Part shown: one piece after another, positions 22,701 to 33,156 of the stretch
Layout: each line of letters opens with the position of its first letter
Position numbering within the stretch: position 1 is the first letter of the stretch
Source of the DNA: Portunus trituberculatus
Taxonomy: Eukaryota > Arthropoda > Malacostraca > Decapoda > Portunidae
Assembly (NCBI RefSeq): GCF_017591435.1
Contig: NC_059303.1
Span: forward strand, 288,501-352,500
Reading direction: 5' to 3'
Length of the DNA: 64,000 nucleotides
Program-made: the position numbers and the translations under genes
Notes under the pieces: model-generated
Seen by the model: only the letters and a program-made list of their open reading frames with translations
Database searches by the model: none
What the model was told of the DNA's origin: nothing

Positions 22701-23331
22701 GTTTATGATATTCATAACTAAAGCACAGTTTTTATGTTTGTCAATACACTATTTTAAAAATAAAAAAGTTAGTTTGCAATCTTTCATTTATTTTTCCAAA
22801 GCTTTTACTCCTTGAGAGGCAAGAGGATTTATCAACTACCTATTGAGAGTGATTTTGATAGCTTGTAGATTAAAACAAAGAACTTAAGGCACCTAGCGCG
22901 ATGACCCGACATGCCATAGCGCACTGACCCCCTGGCGCAACCCTCCTCAACCTAGCGCGTAGACCCGGCTGGGTGGCGCACAGACCCTACCTAACTTTCC
23001 CTTACTTACAGTGCACAATCGGGCAAACTGCAGCGATTGAGGGTAGCGCGTTACCCGCCATCATGAGCAGACAAAATTTTACACTCCTTGTTAAAATTTC
23101 GTTTTTGTATTCAAGTCTGGTGATTTTGTAGCAATTTTTTTTCTGCTTAGGGTAGCGCAAACTGCCTCCTCTACTCTACCCCCCTATTTACATTACTTCC
23201 TATGGGAAAATTACATCCGCTTAACGAATTTTTGCTCTACGAACAGCTTTGACACTCCCTATTCTGTTCGTTAAGCAGAGTATTACTGTACTATATAGAA
23301 CGACAAAACTCAGAGAAACGGAGGGTTGCAA

Positions 23332-23333
<2 letters not shown>

Positions 23334-23388
<55 letters not shown>
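23334..23388. repeat. (TA)n microsatellite at MITE border in L5
   Basis: About 27 TA units directly before the MITE at 23391. The right border of the MITE has only CTGTATATA, so the tract grew on one side. Confidence 0.9.
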
Positions 23389-23390
<2 letters not shown>

Positions 23391-23393
<3 letters not shown>

Positions 23394-24334
23394 TAAAGTC
23401 CCGGGTTACGTCGGTCTTGAGTTACATCAAACTCGTAGTTACGTCAGTCCACTATAAGGCAATTTAAGATTAAAAAAAATTGAAAATTTATAAATCGTAA
23501 AGTGCGGGATTTATTGTTATTGTTGGTGGTTGCCCGCCACACCGCCCGCCTCACGCTTGAAAACAATAACACCCTGCCTCAGTTCCACCACACCATTGCC
23601 CCTGGCAAGAGTGTTATCCTACTTTTGCGTTTACTGACTCAAGTTCTTAGTATCTTGCTCAATGGCACCAAAGAGAAAACTTCTTAGTGACAGCAGTGAT
23701 GGTAAGAAAAGGAAAACCATTATGCTACAAGAAAAAGAGGACATAATTAAAAGACATGAGAAGGGAGGCAGCAGCAGTGTGTGAGGGAGGGAAGAAAATG
23801 GGAAGCCCGTTACCATGACAACGGGGAGGTTGACGACCTTGAGGGCTCGCACACCCATCACAACAATAACAACTCCGGAGCCTTCGCCTGGGCCACACGA
23901 CACTCGCAGCTGACTTGCACCGTCTGCGCCTGTCTGCTGATCCCTATTGTCCTTTCCTATTGCATTTCCTGCCCCGCTGCCCACGCTTCTACTCCCACCG
24001 CACTGCACTACGCTCCCAGCTGTCGCCCCTGTGCGTCACAACATTCGACCTACCCACCCTCCTGGCGGCCTCAGGCGTTCACCCCTCTTGGCAACCTGCA
24101 GTCCTTCGCGTTCGTGGCCCTAATCAACAACAAAAACAAACTTGTGTTTCATATTCCTACGTAGTTGTAAATAATATAACAATATAACCTTTAACTTACC
24201 TGAATGACCATAAACAATGATTGGTTGAAAACTCGATAATATGCTTTGAAATGTACGGAAACTCGAGTTACGTACAAAATCGATTTACGTCATGTTTCAG
24301 GAACGTAACTCTGACGTAAACCGAGACCTTACTG
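23391..24334 (+). mobile_element. Tigger-like deletion derivative, 'CCCGGGTTACGTC' family, copy 1
   Basis: The left end CAGTAAAGTCCCGGGTTACG pairs with the right end (reverse complement CAGTAAGGTCTCGGTTTACG), with TA on the right (24335-24336). It carries only the first 40 or so codons of a Tigger transposase (MAPKRKLLSDSSDGKKRK, then EKEDIIKRHEKGG), starting at about 23662. These are fused to an unrelated stretch shared with copy 2 at 29884-30814. The two copies are very similar, so the deletion happened before they spread. Confidence 0.85.
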
Positions 24335-24451
24335 TACTGTATATAAAGAAAAATAGAAATGAGGAAAAAAGGAAGACACACAACGAACTGATGGCAGAAG
24401 CAAGGGAAAAAAACAAATGAAAGGTCAGAGGAGGAGAAGGAGGCATTTTTT

Positions 24452-25200
24452 TTGGAGAATTATAGGAGACAGGATAAGGAAATGGTATATAAAAGAGAAG
24501 GAAGGGAAAAAAATGGAGCAAATTTAACTAAAAATTATAAGAACAAGAGATTAAAAATTATATATACAAACATAGATGGGGTTTTATCAAGTAAATTAGA
24601 ATTAAGAGATTATATAAAGAAAGAACCAGATATTGTATGCCTGGTGGAAACAAAATTAAATGAGGCAATAAAAATAGACATAGATAATACATATAACAGA
24701 GGAAAGACAGAGTGGGTAAAGGAGGAGGAGTCATGATGATGTTAAGAAAAGAGATGGTGGTAAACCAAGTGAAGTGTGGGGAAGGAAAAGCAGAAGTACT
24801 GTATATCAACATACATATTAATAAAAAAAGAGCTAATAATCATTGGAACATATGTGCCACCAAAAACAAATTCATGGACCAATCAAGAATATGAAGACAT
24901 GATAGATGACACAATAAGGAGTCTAACAAGAATCATTAAAGAAAAGAGAAAAGTGATATTAGTAAATTTCAACTGTAAGGAGGTGGACAGGGAAAATTAT
25001 GAAAGTGGTATGGGGGAAGAAGCCTGGGGAGATAGATTCTTGAACTTAATGATAGATAATATGATGGACCAAAGAGTAAAGGGAAACACAAGATTGAGAG
25101 GAAATAATGAGCCTGCGAGATTGGACCTGGTTTTTACAAGGGGTATACAAATGAACGATGATATTAAATATAAGTGCCCATTGGATGAAAGAGTGACCAT
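24452..25200 (+). pseudogene. L5 APE-type endonuclease
   Basis: An ATG at 24482 (in the ORF1 Lys-Trp codons) leads to 'RLKIIYTNIDGVLSSKLELR', 'EPDIVCLVETKLNEA' and, after frameshifts near 24690-24780, 'IIIGTYVPPKTNSWTNQEYE'. Then come 'VILVNFNCKEVDRENYE' (catalytic Asp of GDFN replaced by Asn) and 'RLDLVFTRGIQM'. The loss of that Asp would by itself stop cleavage. Confidence 0.75.
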
Positions 25201-25212
25201 GTAATATTAGAA

Positions 25213-27353
25213 ATGGATATAGAAGAGAGAAAGGAAGATAGAGACGAATCATACAAAGGAGACCAATTAAACTACAGAAAGGCTGATATTGAGAACCTCA
25301 AGAACTATTTTAAAAGCGTCAACTGGGAGGAAATGGAAAACTCAGAGAGGGTGCAAGAGAAATATAACTTATTTTTGGAAATGTACAAAACAGGAGTCAG
25401 GGAATATGTCCTGAAATATAGACCTAAAGAAGAAGGAAAGAAAGATTGGTTTAATGCAAGGTGTGCTAGGGCAAAGGAGAAAAGATATGGAGCATGGAAA
25501 AGGTGGAGGAGAAATAGAAATCCAGAAAATAAGGAAAACTTCAAATCAGCGAGAAATGAATATACTAAGGTGAGGAAAGAAGAAGAAAGGAACTATGAAA
25601 AGGACATTGTCGAAAAATGCAAGGAGCAACCAAAATTGTTCTACAGATTTATATATGGAAAAATAAGGCAAAAAAAAAACAATAGAAAGCTTAAAAGGAG
25701 AGAACAGGATGGTGGAAGACCCAAAAAGTATGGCAGAACTGTTAAACAGTAAATTTCATGAGGTCTTTTCTAAAGAATCCAAATTCGAAAGACCACAGGG
25801 TAATAAAGAGACCGTCTATATGAAAGAGATTAAAGTAACCAAGCATGAAATAAGAGAGTTGATGACGGAATTACACGAAAAGAAAGCAATGGAACTGGAT
25901 GAAGTATCAGGCAGAATATGAAAAGAATGTAAGGAAGAACTAGCAAGTCCTCAATGCTCAATAGAAAATGGAACAGTACCAGTAGAATGGAAAAGAGCTT
26001 AGATGGTTCCCATATATAAGAAAGGAAGGAAGGAAGAACCTTTAAATTACAGACCAGTATCACTAACTAATATAATATGCAAGATGTATGAAAGAATAAT
26101 AAAGAAACAATGAATCGAGTTCCTTGAAGACAACAAATCATTATCAAATAGCCAATTTGGGTTTAGAAAAGGTCAGTCGTGTATAACAAATTTACTGAGT
26201 TTCTACTCTAGAATAGTTGATAGAGTACAAGAGAGAGAGAGGGATGGATTGAATGTATTTATTTGGATTTAAAAAAGGCGTTTGATAAAGTGCCACATGA
26301 AAGATTACTTTGGAAGTTAGAGGAGAAGGGTGGCTTAAAAGGAAGCACATTGAGATGGATGGAAAATTATTTGAGGGGGAGAGAAATAAGGACGGTAGTT
26401 AAAGATATGAAGTCCAAGTGGAGAGCAGTAGAAAGCGGAGTGCCACAGGGTCAGTATTGGCGCCAATACTTTTTCTCATATATATATAAATGACATGCCA
26501 GAGGGAGTGAACAGCTACATAAATCTGTTTGCGGATGATGCAAAACTGTGCAGAGTTATAAAGCAAAAAAGTGGATTGTGAAATACTGCAGGAAAACTTA
26601 AACAAGATCTGGAAATAGAGTAAAAAATGGGATATGGAATTCAATGTTGACAAAAGCCATTTCATGGAAATAGGAAAGAATGAAAGACGACCAGAGGGAA
26701 TCCATAAGATGGGAGATGGAGTAGAACTAGAAAAAGTAAAAAAGGAAATGGACTTGGGAGTGACGATGGAAGAAAAGAATCACCCAGTAAGCCATATTGA
26801 TAGAATTTTCAGAGACATATAATTTGCTAAGGAATATTGGAGTAGCATTTCACTACATGGACAAAGAAATGATGAAGAAATTGATAAGTACTATAATAAG
26901 ACCCAGATTGGAATATGCAGGAGTTGTGTGGACGCCCCATAAAAAGAAACACATAAGGAAGTTGGAGAGACTACAAAAAATGGCTACAAAAATGGTTCCA
27001 GAATTTGAAGGGATGACATATGAGGAGAGACTAAAGGCTATGAATTTACCAACCCTGAAACAGAGAAGAGAGGGGATCTGATACAAGTTTATAAATTGAT
27101 TAACGGAATGGATCAAGTGGATAATGAGAAACTGATTCTGAGAGAAGAATATGACATTAGAAGCACAAGATCGCATAGTAAAAATCTCAGGAAGGGAAGA
27201 TGTCTGAGAGATGTTAAGAAATACAGTTTCCCACAAAGATGTGTTGAGACTTGGAACAGTTTGAGTGAGGAAATGGTGTCAGCAATGAGTGTGCATAGCT
27301 TTAAAGAAAAATTGGAAAAGTGTACATATGGAGACAGGGCCACACTAGCGTAA
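25213..27353 (+). pseudogene. L5 reverse transcriptase and tail
   Basis: Reads 'GKKDWFNARCARAKEK', 'EQPKLFYRFIYGKIRQ', 'MELDEVSGRI' (GPD lost), 'LNYRPVSLTNIICKMYERII', 'FGFRKGQSCITNLLSFYSRI', 'DLKKAFDKVPHERLLWKLEE', 'ESGVPQGQYWRQYF' (frameshift in GVPQGS), 'NLFADDAKLC' and 'GMTYEERLKAMNLPTLKQRR'. At least seven breaks. Confidence 0.85.
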
Positions 27354-27395
27354 GGCTCAGGTCGTGTAAAACTACAACTAGGTAAATACAACCTC

Positions 27396-27673
27396 TCATC
27401 TTTCTCTCACATACTAATTTTCAATCTGGAATAACACCTCTTCTCTACTAAACCTCATCTTCTTTTCCTCACTGAAACACAGGTGTCTGGGGCAACTGTC
27501 ATTAGCCCTTTTTCTGTTCTCTACTACTTTCTCTAACCTTATTTTCTTTCCAAAGCTGAATGCTGACATTCTGCCAACCCAACTCACACTGCTAGCACCA
27601 CAACAACATGAGATGCAGCAGCTAGAGCAAGGTGACAGAACTGTATGGCAATCAGCATTCTGCTAGCACTCAC
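27396..27673. other. Intronic sequence between L5 and the GTF3C3 exon
   Basis: No feature recognised. In gene orientation it starts with the donor GTGAGT at 27673-27668, so it is the 5' end of the 24-kb intron. Confidence 0.6.
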
Positions 27674-28108
27674 CTGATATGAATAAAGTGGCGACGGAAC
27701 AACAGCTTGGCCACATTGATAAAGTCATCTACCTGGCCTTGGTCCAAGAGAATCTTACAGCGCTGGTACAACAGCACAGAGTCAAGTGGTTCAGAGTCAC
27801 TCTCTTGATTGAGAACGAGCAGAGCCTCATCCAGGTGACCCAGTGACTGGAGGATGGAAGAGAGTGTGAGCCTTGCATCAGCATGTTGTGGTGCCAGCTG
27901 CACCACTTTGCTGTAAGCTTCAGCTGCCTCCTCCATCTGGTCCATGGCTGCCAGACACTCTCCATGCTGCAGCCACACAGCAGCCACATTGTACTGGCTG
28001 GACCTGATCAACAGCTGCAGCAGGGGCAGTGCTGCCTCATGGTACTCAGCACTCATATATGCTTCTGCTATGTCTAGGTACAGGTCACCGAACTCCTCCT
28101 CACTCTCA
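27674..28108 (-). CDS. GTF3C3: GTF3C3 exon (third of four seen), TPR block
   Basis: Minus-strand exon between an acceptor ending TTTCTGCAG and a donor GTGAGT, with 1 base in and 2 bases out around 144 full codons. It encodes two to three TPR helices pairs: 'EFGDLYLDIAEAYMSAEYHE', 'AALPLLQLLIRSSQYNVAAV', 'WLQHGECLAAMDQMEEAAEA', 'YSKVVQLAPQHADARLTLSS', then 'SLGHLDEALLVLNQESDSEP'. Human GTF3C3 has the same order (GDLYLDVAEAF..., AVVWLRHAECL, KVVDLAPLHLDARISLS), which makes this the firmest assignment in the window. The protein is the TPR scaffold of TFIIIC that contacts TFIIIB during Pol III transcription. It lies 843 bp from the previous exon and 24 kb from the next. Confidence 0.92.
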
Positions 28109-28732
28109 CTGCAGAAAGTAGCAAAACCCTGGTTAGTCACAGCACTAATGATGTATCTCAAACTCTGAGTAGTGCAAAGAACTTTAAAATCTGACTCCAG
28201 TTCTTTTTAATAAAATGCATAACTTAATATTGACTAAGGAAATGCAATGTCTGAAGAGATTAAGAAACAGTCCAACATGAAGCATCTTCACCCCTTCAAT
28301 ACAAGGACATATATTTTGTGTCCTCATAGCACTCTTGACATATTTGAGGATGCACATGATGCACTATGGCTACATTAGGCTAAGATGATGTGTTTTAATT
28401 TTTTTTTTCTGGATACTGTAAGAGATCTTTCAGAATGTAGGTCATATATGATACGACAGCTTACTTGACTTTCATCATTATTACAAAGGTGTATGATATG
28501 CTTATCCCAGGACAAGTACCAATGCACCCTGCTAGCAATAATTCTATTTTATTTACTTTTTTTATGGAATCAATACATTAGTTTACCATAAAAAATTGTT
28601 TTCTGTTTGTCATCTTTAGAAAATGGCCATGAGCAGGCAAACTACATATCTTTTCTCTAAAATTTGCATGGGTTTATTTAATAATGTAGGTACCTAGTAT
28701 GAAAATCACTTACTATTACCATTCTTATTTCT

Positions 28733-28797
<65 letters not shown>

Positions 28798-28951
28798 TCT
28801 GAGTCATCCTCCACCACCTCCCAGCCCAGATATGGTGTTGAGAGCTGTTTTCTATTGCCCGAAGTGATGAGAATAATACTTTAAAGTGGCATGACAACTA
28901 CACATCAGCTACAAAACAGGAACTCACAGATTGCAGCTGTCCATAACTCAC
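28109..28951. other. Short GTF3C3 intron (843 bp) with a (GA)n tract
   Basis: Bounded in gene orientation by GTGAGT at 28951-28946 and an AG acceptor at 28110-28109. Contains a (GA)n microsatellite (28735-28792). It is the only visible GTF3C3 intron without a recognised transposable element. Confidence 0.85.
28735..28792. repeat. (GA)n microsatellite
   Basis: About 29 uninterrupted GA units inside the short GTF3C3 intron; read on the gene strand it is (CT)n. Confidence 0.9.
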
Positions 28952-29124
28952 TTCATGAGCAGCTCCACCAGGGGTGCTGCCAACTCAAAGGCGCGCTCAT
29001 GAACCAATGCTACTGTCAGCTTGGTACGGAGGTCAATGGGCAGGTTGCCTGGCACAAAGCACTCACAGGCAAGAGACAACTGTTCCTTCAAGTCACGGTT
29101 GCCTAGCTCCTCCTCATCCATATC
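28952..29124 (-). CDS. GTF3C3: GTF3C3 exon (second of four seen)
   Basis: Minus-strand exon of 57 codons plus 2 bases, between an acceptor ending CTTCCATAG and a donor GTGAGT. The peptide includes DMDEEELGNRDLKEQL, CECFVPGNLPIDLRTKLTV and HERAFELAAPLVELLMK. The human protein has a matching NLPIDI..KLTVCLVY...LEPLNPLL stretch directly before the GDLYLD segment, which here opens the next exon. The split codon AA+T gives Asn across the intron, and the start phase 0 matches the end phase 0 of the exon at 56510-56728. Confidence 0.88.
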
Positions 29125-29316
29125 CTATGGAAGAGAAGTTATTACCGTTACAAAATCTCCAATATTGTCTAACTATTTTAAGATTAACAAGCAGAATGAC
29201 AGTAGACCATCTCCAAGACTACTATCAATGATAGTTGGGATCATTTAAAACAAATTTTCAACTGTATAAATGAAGCAAAAAAGGAAAAAAAAGGAACTAC
29301 AGAAAACTTTGAAACC

Positions 29317-29396
<80 letters not shown>

Positions 29397-29517
29397 AGTA
29401 GGTTAACAATGCTAATAATTTTTCCATCTATTTTTCAATTTCATTGCCTTATCTATTTCCTGCCTCTCACAGTGTGATTTAATAGCTTGATTTCTCAACA
29501 TTAAGTTCATAGATTTT
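29125..29517. other. Intronic sequence with long (GA)n tract
   Basis: Start (on the plus map) of the 27.4-kb GTF3C3 intron. Apart from (GA)n at 29319-29390, nothing is recognised. Confidence 0.6.
29319..29390. repeat. (GA)n microsatellite
   Basis: About 36 GA units, ending in a short G run. Confidence 0.9.
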
Positions 29518-29769
29518 TTAACCCTTAAAATCCGGGAAGCTAACTTTCCATCTGTTACAGCAGGGAAAAATCACACCTGTCGAAAATGCTTAAAGATTTT
29601 TTTCCTCATAAAAGCATATTTCTCTTTGTTATTCTGAGTACAAGGATGTAGTTTTTAACATATTATGACCTCTGAGAGCAAAGTTATTGCATATAAAAAA
29701 ATTCTTCCCGAACCTGTGGTAGAACCCGCTGCTAAGAAATACTCACCAAGCTCCAATAACACAGTGCGT

Positions 29770-29770
<1 letters not shown>

Positions 29771-29812
<42 letters not shown>
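29771..29812. repeat. (CT)n microsatellite
   Basis: 21 CT units inside the piggyBac remnant. Confidence 0.9.
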
Positions 29813-29815
<3 letters not shown>

Positions 29816-29883
29816 GACATTTGAATTTGATGTAAAAGTAGGAACTTTTGCACTTTCATGCCTTGTAAATGCAAACTCAGATA

Positions 29884-30814
29884 CAGTAAAGTCCCGGGTT
29901 ACGTCGGTCTCGAGTTACGTCAAACTCGTAGTTACGTCAGTCCACTATAAGACAATTTAAGATTAAAAAAATTGAAAATTTATAAATCGTAAAGTGCGGG
30001 ACTTATTGTTATTGTTGGTGGTTGCCCGCCACAGGCCTCACGCTTGAATACAATAACACCCTGCCTCAGTTCCACCACACCGTCGCCCCTGGCAAGAGTG
30101 TTATCCTACTTCTGCGTTTACTGAATCAAGTTCTTAGTATCTTGCTCAATGGCACCAAAGAAAAAACTCCTTAGTGACAGCAGTGATGCTAAGAAAAGGA
30201 AAACCATTACGCTACAAGAAAAAGAGGATATAATTAAAAGACATGAGAAGGAAGGCAGCAGCTGTGTGAGGGAGGGAAGAAGAAAATGGGAAGCCCGTTA
30301 CCATGACAACGGGGAGGTTGACGACCTTGAGGGCTTGCACACCCATAACAACAATAACAACTCCGGAGCCTTCGCCTGGGCCACATGACACTCGCAGCTG
30401 ACTTGCACCATCTGCGCCTGTCTGCTGATCCCTATTGCCCTTTCCTATTGCATTTCCTGCCCCGTTGCCCACGCTTCTACTCCCACCGCACTGCACTACG
30501 CCCCAGCTGTCCACCCGACAACATTCGACCTGCCCACCGTCCTGGCGGCCTCAGGCGTCCACCCCTCTCTGCAACCTGCAGTCCTTCGCGTTCGTGGCCC
30601 TAATCAATAACAAAAACAAGCTTGTGTTTCATATTCCTACATACTTGTAAATAATATAACAATATAACCTTTAACTTACCTGAATGACCATAAACAATGA
30701 TTGGTTGAAAACTCCATAATATGCTTTGAAATGTACAGAAACTCAAGTTACGTACAAAATCGACTTACGTCATGTTTCAGGAACGTAACTCTGACGTAAA
30801 CCGAGACCTTACTG
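29884..30814 (+). mobile_element. Tigger-like deletion derivative, 'CCCGGGTTACGTC' family, copy 2
   Basis: Ends and interior match copy 1 (23391-24334) over the full length. TA flanks are at 29882-29883 and 30815-30816. The transposase stub starts at ATG 30149 (MAPKKKLLSDSSDAKKRK, ITLQEKEDIIKRHEKEGSS), the CENP-B-N helix-turn-helix start. The frame then runs into a non-transposase stretch (WEARYHDNGEVDDLEG) caused by the deletion. Confidence 0.87.
30149..30388 (+). pseudogene. Tigger transposase stub fused to non-coding sequence
   Basis: 79 codons, of which only the first 35-40 match a Tigger HTH. The rest is a deletion-joined sequence. The same fusion occurs in copy 1 with a frameshift. It cannot catalyse transposition because all DDE residues are missing. 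Confidence 0.7.
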
Positions 30815-31514
30815 TATGTAAAATGATGTGCAAAACAGGAAAATAAAAAGAAACCACATATTACAAGTATTGTAGATTTCTATAATGATTGGAATCTGGT
30901 AACTCTTATTAGCAATGGGAGTCACTTGACTAGCCTGACAAGCACAGTCCTGTAGAGGTAACCATGGGTGACACACACCAGCGCATTGCTGGAGGGGAGT
31001 TCGTGAGGTTTATGAACGTTGCTGTGAGAGTTTGTCTCTGTCTCCCAGGTCACTATCAGAATCACTACTAGAGTCTTCACTTTTTTCTGTCTCAATAAAA
31101 AAATCACCGTCTTCATTTTCATCACTGTTCTCAATGTCACTACCGAGTAACACTGACATAACATCACTTGGAGTACCGTTTCCTCCCTACTGGTCACGGG
31201 GTTTGCCAGATGTAGCCTCCAAATGGGAAAAGATAACCTATTGTGCAGGAACATATGTCTCAAGGCTTGAGGAGGTGAGCGAGAAAAGTTGCCAGATACC
31301 TCCACATGCCCCAGGACCAATTGTGAGGAGGAGAGATTCAAAACGTTTAGAGCAGAAAAATCATGATTCCCTGAACGATCCCCGCCTTTCTGCACGCAAC
31401 GCTACAATTGTCCTGAAATGATCACCGTACGTTAAGGGTTAAATGAAAAGTAAAAAAGAGCTTTGTTCTTGGACCAGACTTATAAATGCAGAATTCATAT
31501 CTAGAAACAAAAAT

Positions 31515-31535
31515 CACACACACACACACACACAC
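31515..31535. repeat. (AC)n tract at the SINE 5' edge
   Basis: Short AC tract immediately before the tRNA-derived SINE, as at the LINE 5' borders. Confidence 0.85.
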
Positions 31536-31803
31536 GCTGGCTTCACAAGCCAGAGGACCGGGGTTCGATTCCCCGGCCGGGAGGAGATATTTGGTTGTGT
31601 CTCCTTTCACGTGTAGCCCCTGTTCACCTAGCAGTGAGTTAGTACGAGATGTAAATCGAGGAGTTGTGATCTTGTTGTCCCAGTGCCTGGTCTCAGGCCT
31701 ATCCGAAGATTGGAAATAATGAGCTCTGAGCTCGTTCCGTACGGTAATGTCTGGCTGTCTTGTCAGAGACTACAGCAGATCAAACAGTGAAACACACACA
31801 CAC
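31536..31803 (+). mobile_element. tRNA-derived SINE with (AC)n tail (5' truncated)
   Basis: The 5' part has a Pol III B box, GGTTCGATTCC (about 31561-31571), inside an arm-loop (CCGGGGTTCGATTCCCCGG) like a tRNA T-arm. A non-tRNA body of about 200 bp follows and the element ends CAGTGAAACACACACAC. The A box and 5' end are missing. I recognise the body as an abundant crab-type SINE from memory, which is weak evidence. The AC tail is like that of the LINEs and leads straight into L6. Confidence 0.8.
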
Positions 31804-32203
31804 GGAGTGCTACAGGGGTGATTATTGGCACCAATACTTTTCCTCATTTATATTAACGACATGCCAGAAGGAGTGAACAGCTACATAAATCTGTTTGCAG
31901 ATGATACGAAACTGTGCAGAGTTATAAAGCAAAAAGAGGATTGTGAAATACTGCAAGAAGACCTAAATAAGATCTGGGAATGGAGTAAAAAGTGGGAAAT
32001 GGAATTCAATGTGAACAAAAGCCATGTCATGGAAATGGGAAAGAGTGAAAGACGACCTGTGGGAATCTATAAGATGGGAGATGAAGTGGAACTGGAGAAA
32101 GATAAAAAGGAAAAGGACTTAGGAGTGACGATGAAAGAAAACAATCAACCAGTAAGCCATATTGATAGAATTTTTAGAGAAACATATAATTTGCTAAGGA
32201 ATG
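31804..32203 (+). mobile_element. LINE L6: RT fragment (subfamily C)
   Basis: Begins in the SINE's (AC)n tail and carries 'SVLAP'-region sequence, 'LFLIYINDMPEGVNSYINLF', the catalytic 'FADDTKLC' and 'SHIDRIFRETYNLLRN', then stops abruptly where L7 begins. It is very close to L8 at 36303-36700, so one may derive from the other. Confidence 0.82.
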
Positions 32204-33156
32204 GGTGAATGGAGTAGAGAGAAGGAGTTTTCGAGTTTTAAGGAAGAAAGAGCTAACATGAGAAGGATCATCATTATGGATAAGGAACTTAAAGCCTTGA
32301 AGGAGATGGTGGCCATCATGTTAAAAAAACAGAATCAGCTGATTACGGAGAAACTAGAATTGAGAAAGAGATGTTTAAGCTTAGAAAGTACTGTTAAAAT
32401 GAACCATGAGATGAAAAATACTCTAGAGGAAATAAAAAGGGAGAATAGCGCCCTAAAGGGCAAATGTACGAATTATGAAGCTGCATTACAAGGGGTGCAG
32501 GAAAGGTTGGACTCCAATTTGGAGACAGGCAAAGAGATGAGTGAAATGAAACTGGATGAGTGGAAGATCTGGAAAAAGGAACGAGAAGAAGAAAAAGTCA
32601 ATTTCGCTGAAGTAGTTAAGCAACAAATAAAGGAGAAAACACACACAGGACACAGTTATACAGGTGATCAAAGAAAAGGAAGAATTAATGAGAGCTTTGG
32701 TGGACAAAAAGAAGTGTATGGTTATATATGGACTAGAAGAAAAAAAGAACCCAGTGAAATTTGCGAGGGAGAAGGAGGAGAAAGAAATGGTTAAAGAAAT
32801 TATCTCCGTAGTGCAAGATAAAGAACAGTCTTGATAGAGGAATAGAAGAAATATATAGACTGGGTAAATATAGTGAGGGAATCAAAAGACCTCTAAAAGT
32901 CAAAATGAGATTGCAAGTAGGGATAGAAGAAATATTAGCTAGGAACGGAAAGCTGGCTGAAAAGGCAGAATATAAGCATATCTGGATAAAGAGAAAGATG
33001 AACCAGGTAGAAAGGGAAAAAGAGAGAGAACTGAGGAGTGAAGCAAAGGAAAAAAATGAAGGAAGGACAGAGAATGAAAACAAGAAGTTTTACTGGAAAG
33101 TGCTAGACACGAGACTGAGGAAATGGTATATTCGGGAAGGGGAAGGAAAGCATTGA
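32201..33156 (+). pseudogene. L7 ORF1: coiled coil plus RNA-binding-like domain
   Basis: From ATG 32201 or 32258 a 197-codon frame forms a long coiled coil (heptads in KELKALKEMVAIMLKKQNQL, RENSALKGKCTNYEAALQG). After a frameshift near 32790 the RNA-binding-like module follows ('IYRLGKYSEGIKRPLKVKMR', 'HIWIKRKMNQVEREKERELR', 'FYWKVLDTRLRKWYIREG'). It ends at TGA 33154-33156. This is the best view of a complete ORF1 in the window, and it shows no CCHC zinc knuckle. Confidence 0.75.

Larger units (their letters stand above)
18376..23288 (+). mobile_element. pogo/Tigger DNA transposon, 4.9 kb, with transposase and PHD-like finger
   Basis: The left end CAGTAATACTCCGCTTAACG pairs with the right end (reverse complement CAGTAATACTCTGCTTAACG). 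TA flanks are at 18374-18375 and 23289-23290. Removing it rejoins L5 ORF1 ('TKEI' with 'LYRTTKL'). The interior holds a 0.68 kb inverted repeat (18683-19361), the transposase gene (20102-22460), a three-unit tandem repeat in the 3' UTR (about 22470-22700) and non-coding sequence. The transposase has a stop and a frameshift, so the copy is inactive. Confidence 0.88.
17597..24500 (+). pseudogene. L5 ORF1 (coiled coil + RNA-binding-like domain), interrupted twice
   Basis: Starts MSKEEITCKCRYETRKRM and runs into a Lys/Glu-rich heptad region typical of ORF1 coiled coils (to about 18120, with a TAA at 17855). The RNA-binding-like module follows: 'IIFGLKEKNVKYRP', 'EEEIYRIGPYQEGTVRPIKI', 'LLKSQAATKEI'. 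The pogo insertion cuts it there. After 23289 it resumes 'LYRTTKLRETEGCKD', is cut again by a (TA)n tract and MITE, and ends with 'KNRNEEKRKTHNELMAEARE' and the FFW..RIRKWYIK motif near 24445-24500. A T8 run at 24446-24453 shifts the frame directly into the endonuclease ORF. Confidence 0.75.
17466..27395 (+). mobile_element. LINE L5 (subfamily C), most complete copy, with nested Tigger elements
   Basis: Begins in the degenerate ACACAC after L4 and appears to include a 5' UTR (to 17596) and an ATG at 17597. It has ORF1 (17597-18373, continuing 23289-23333 and about 24340-24500), endonuclease (24452-25200), RT and tail (25213-27353), and a 3' end AACTACAACTAGGTAAATAC without (AC)n. A 4.9 kb pogo element (18376-23288) and a 0.94 kb MITE (23391-24334) sit inside ORF1. 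Without them the element is about 4 kb. Stops and frameshifts are frequent. Confidence 0.85.
29522..31438. mobile_element. piggyBac-like element, decayed, carrying a nested Tigger derivative
   Basis: TTAA is present on both sides (29518-29521, 31439-31442). The left end CCCTTAAAATCCGG pairs imperfectly with the right end (reverse complement CCCTTAACGTACGG), close to the ends of the piggyBac at 5738-7264. On the minus strand near 31010-31170 there is an acidic Ser/Asp/Glu stretch (SDIENSDENEDGDFF, SEDSSSDSDSDLGD) like a piggyBac transposase leader, so the gene ran right to left. A (CT)n tract (29771-29812) and a 931-bp MITE (29884-30814) sit inside. Confidence 0.72.

Noticed and set aside
27883..28168. 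Plus-strand frames over the GTF3C3 exon
   Set aside because: Antisense of a well supported exon; the minus strand has splice sites and protein similarity.
31536..31803. tRNA gene (B box and T-arm-like sequence at 31536-31590)
   Set aside because: There is no acceptor stem, anticodon arm or A box before the B box, and the sequence continues into a SINE body with an (AC)n tail.
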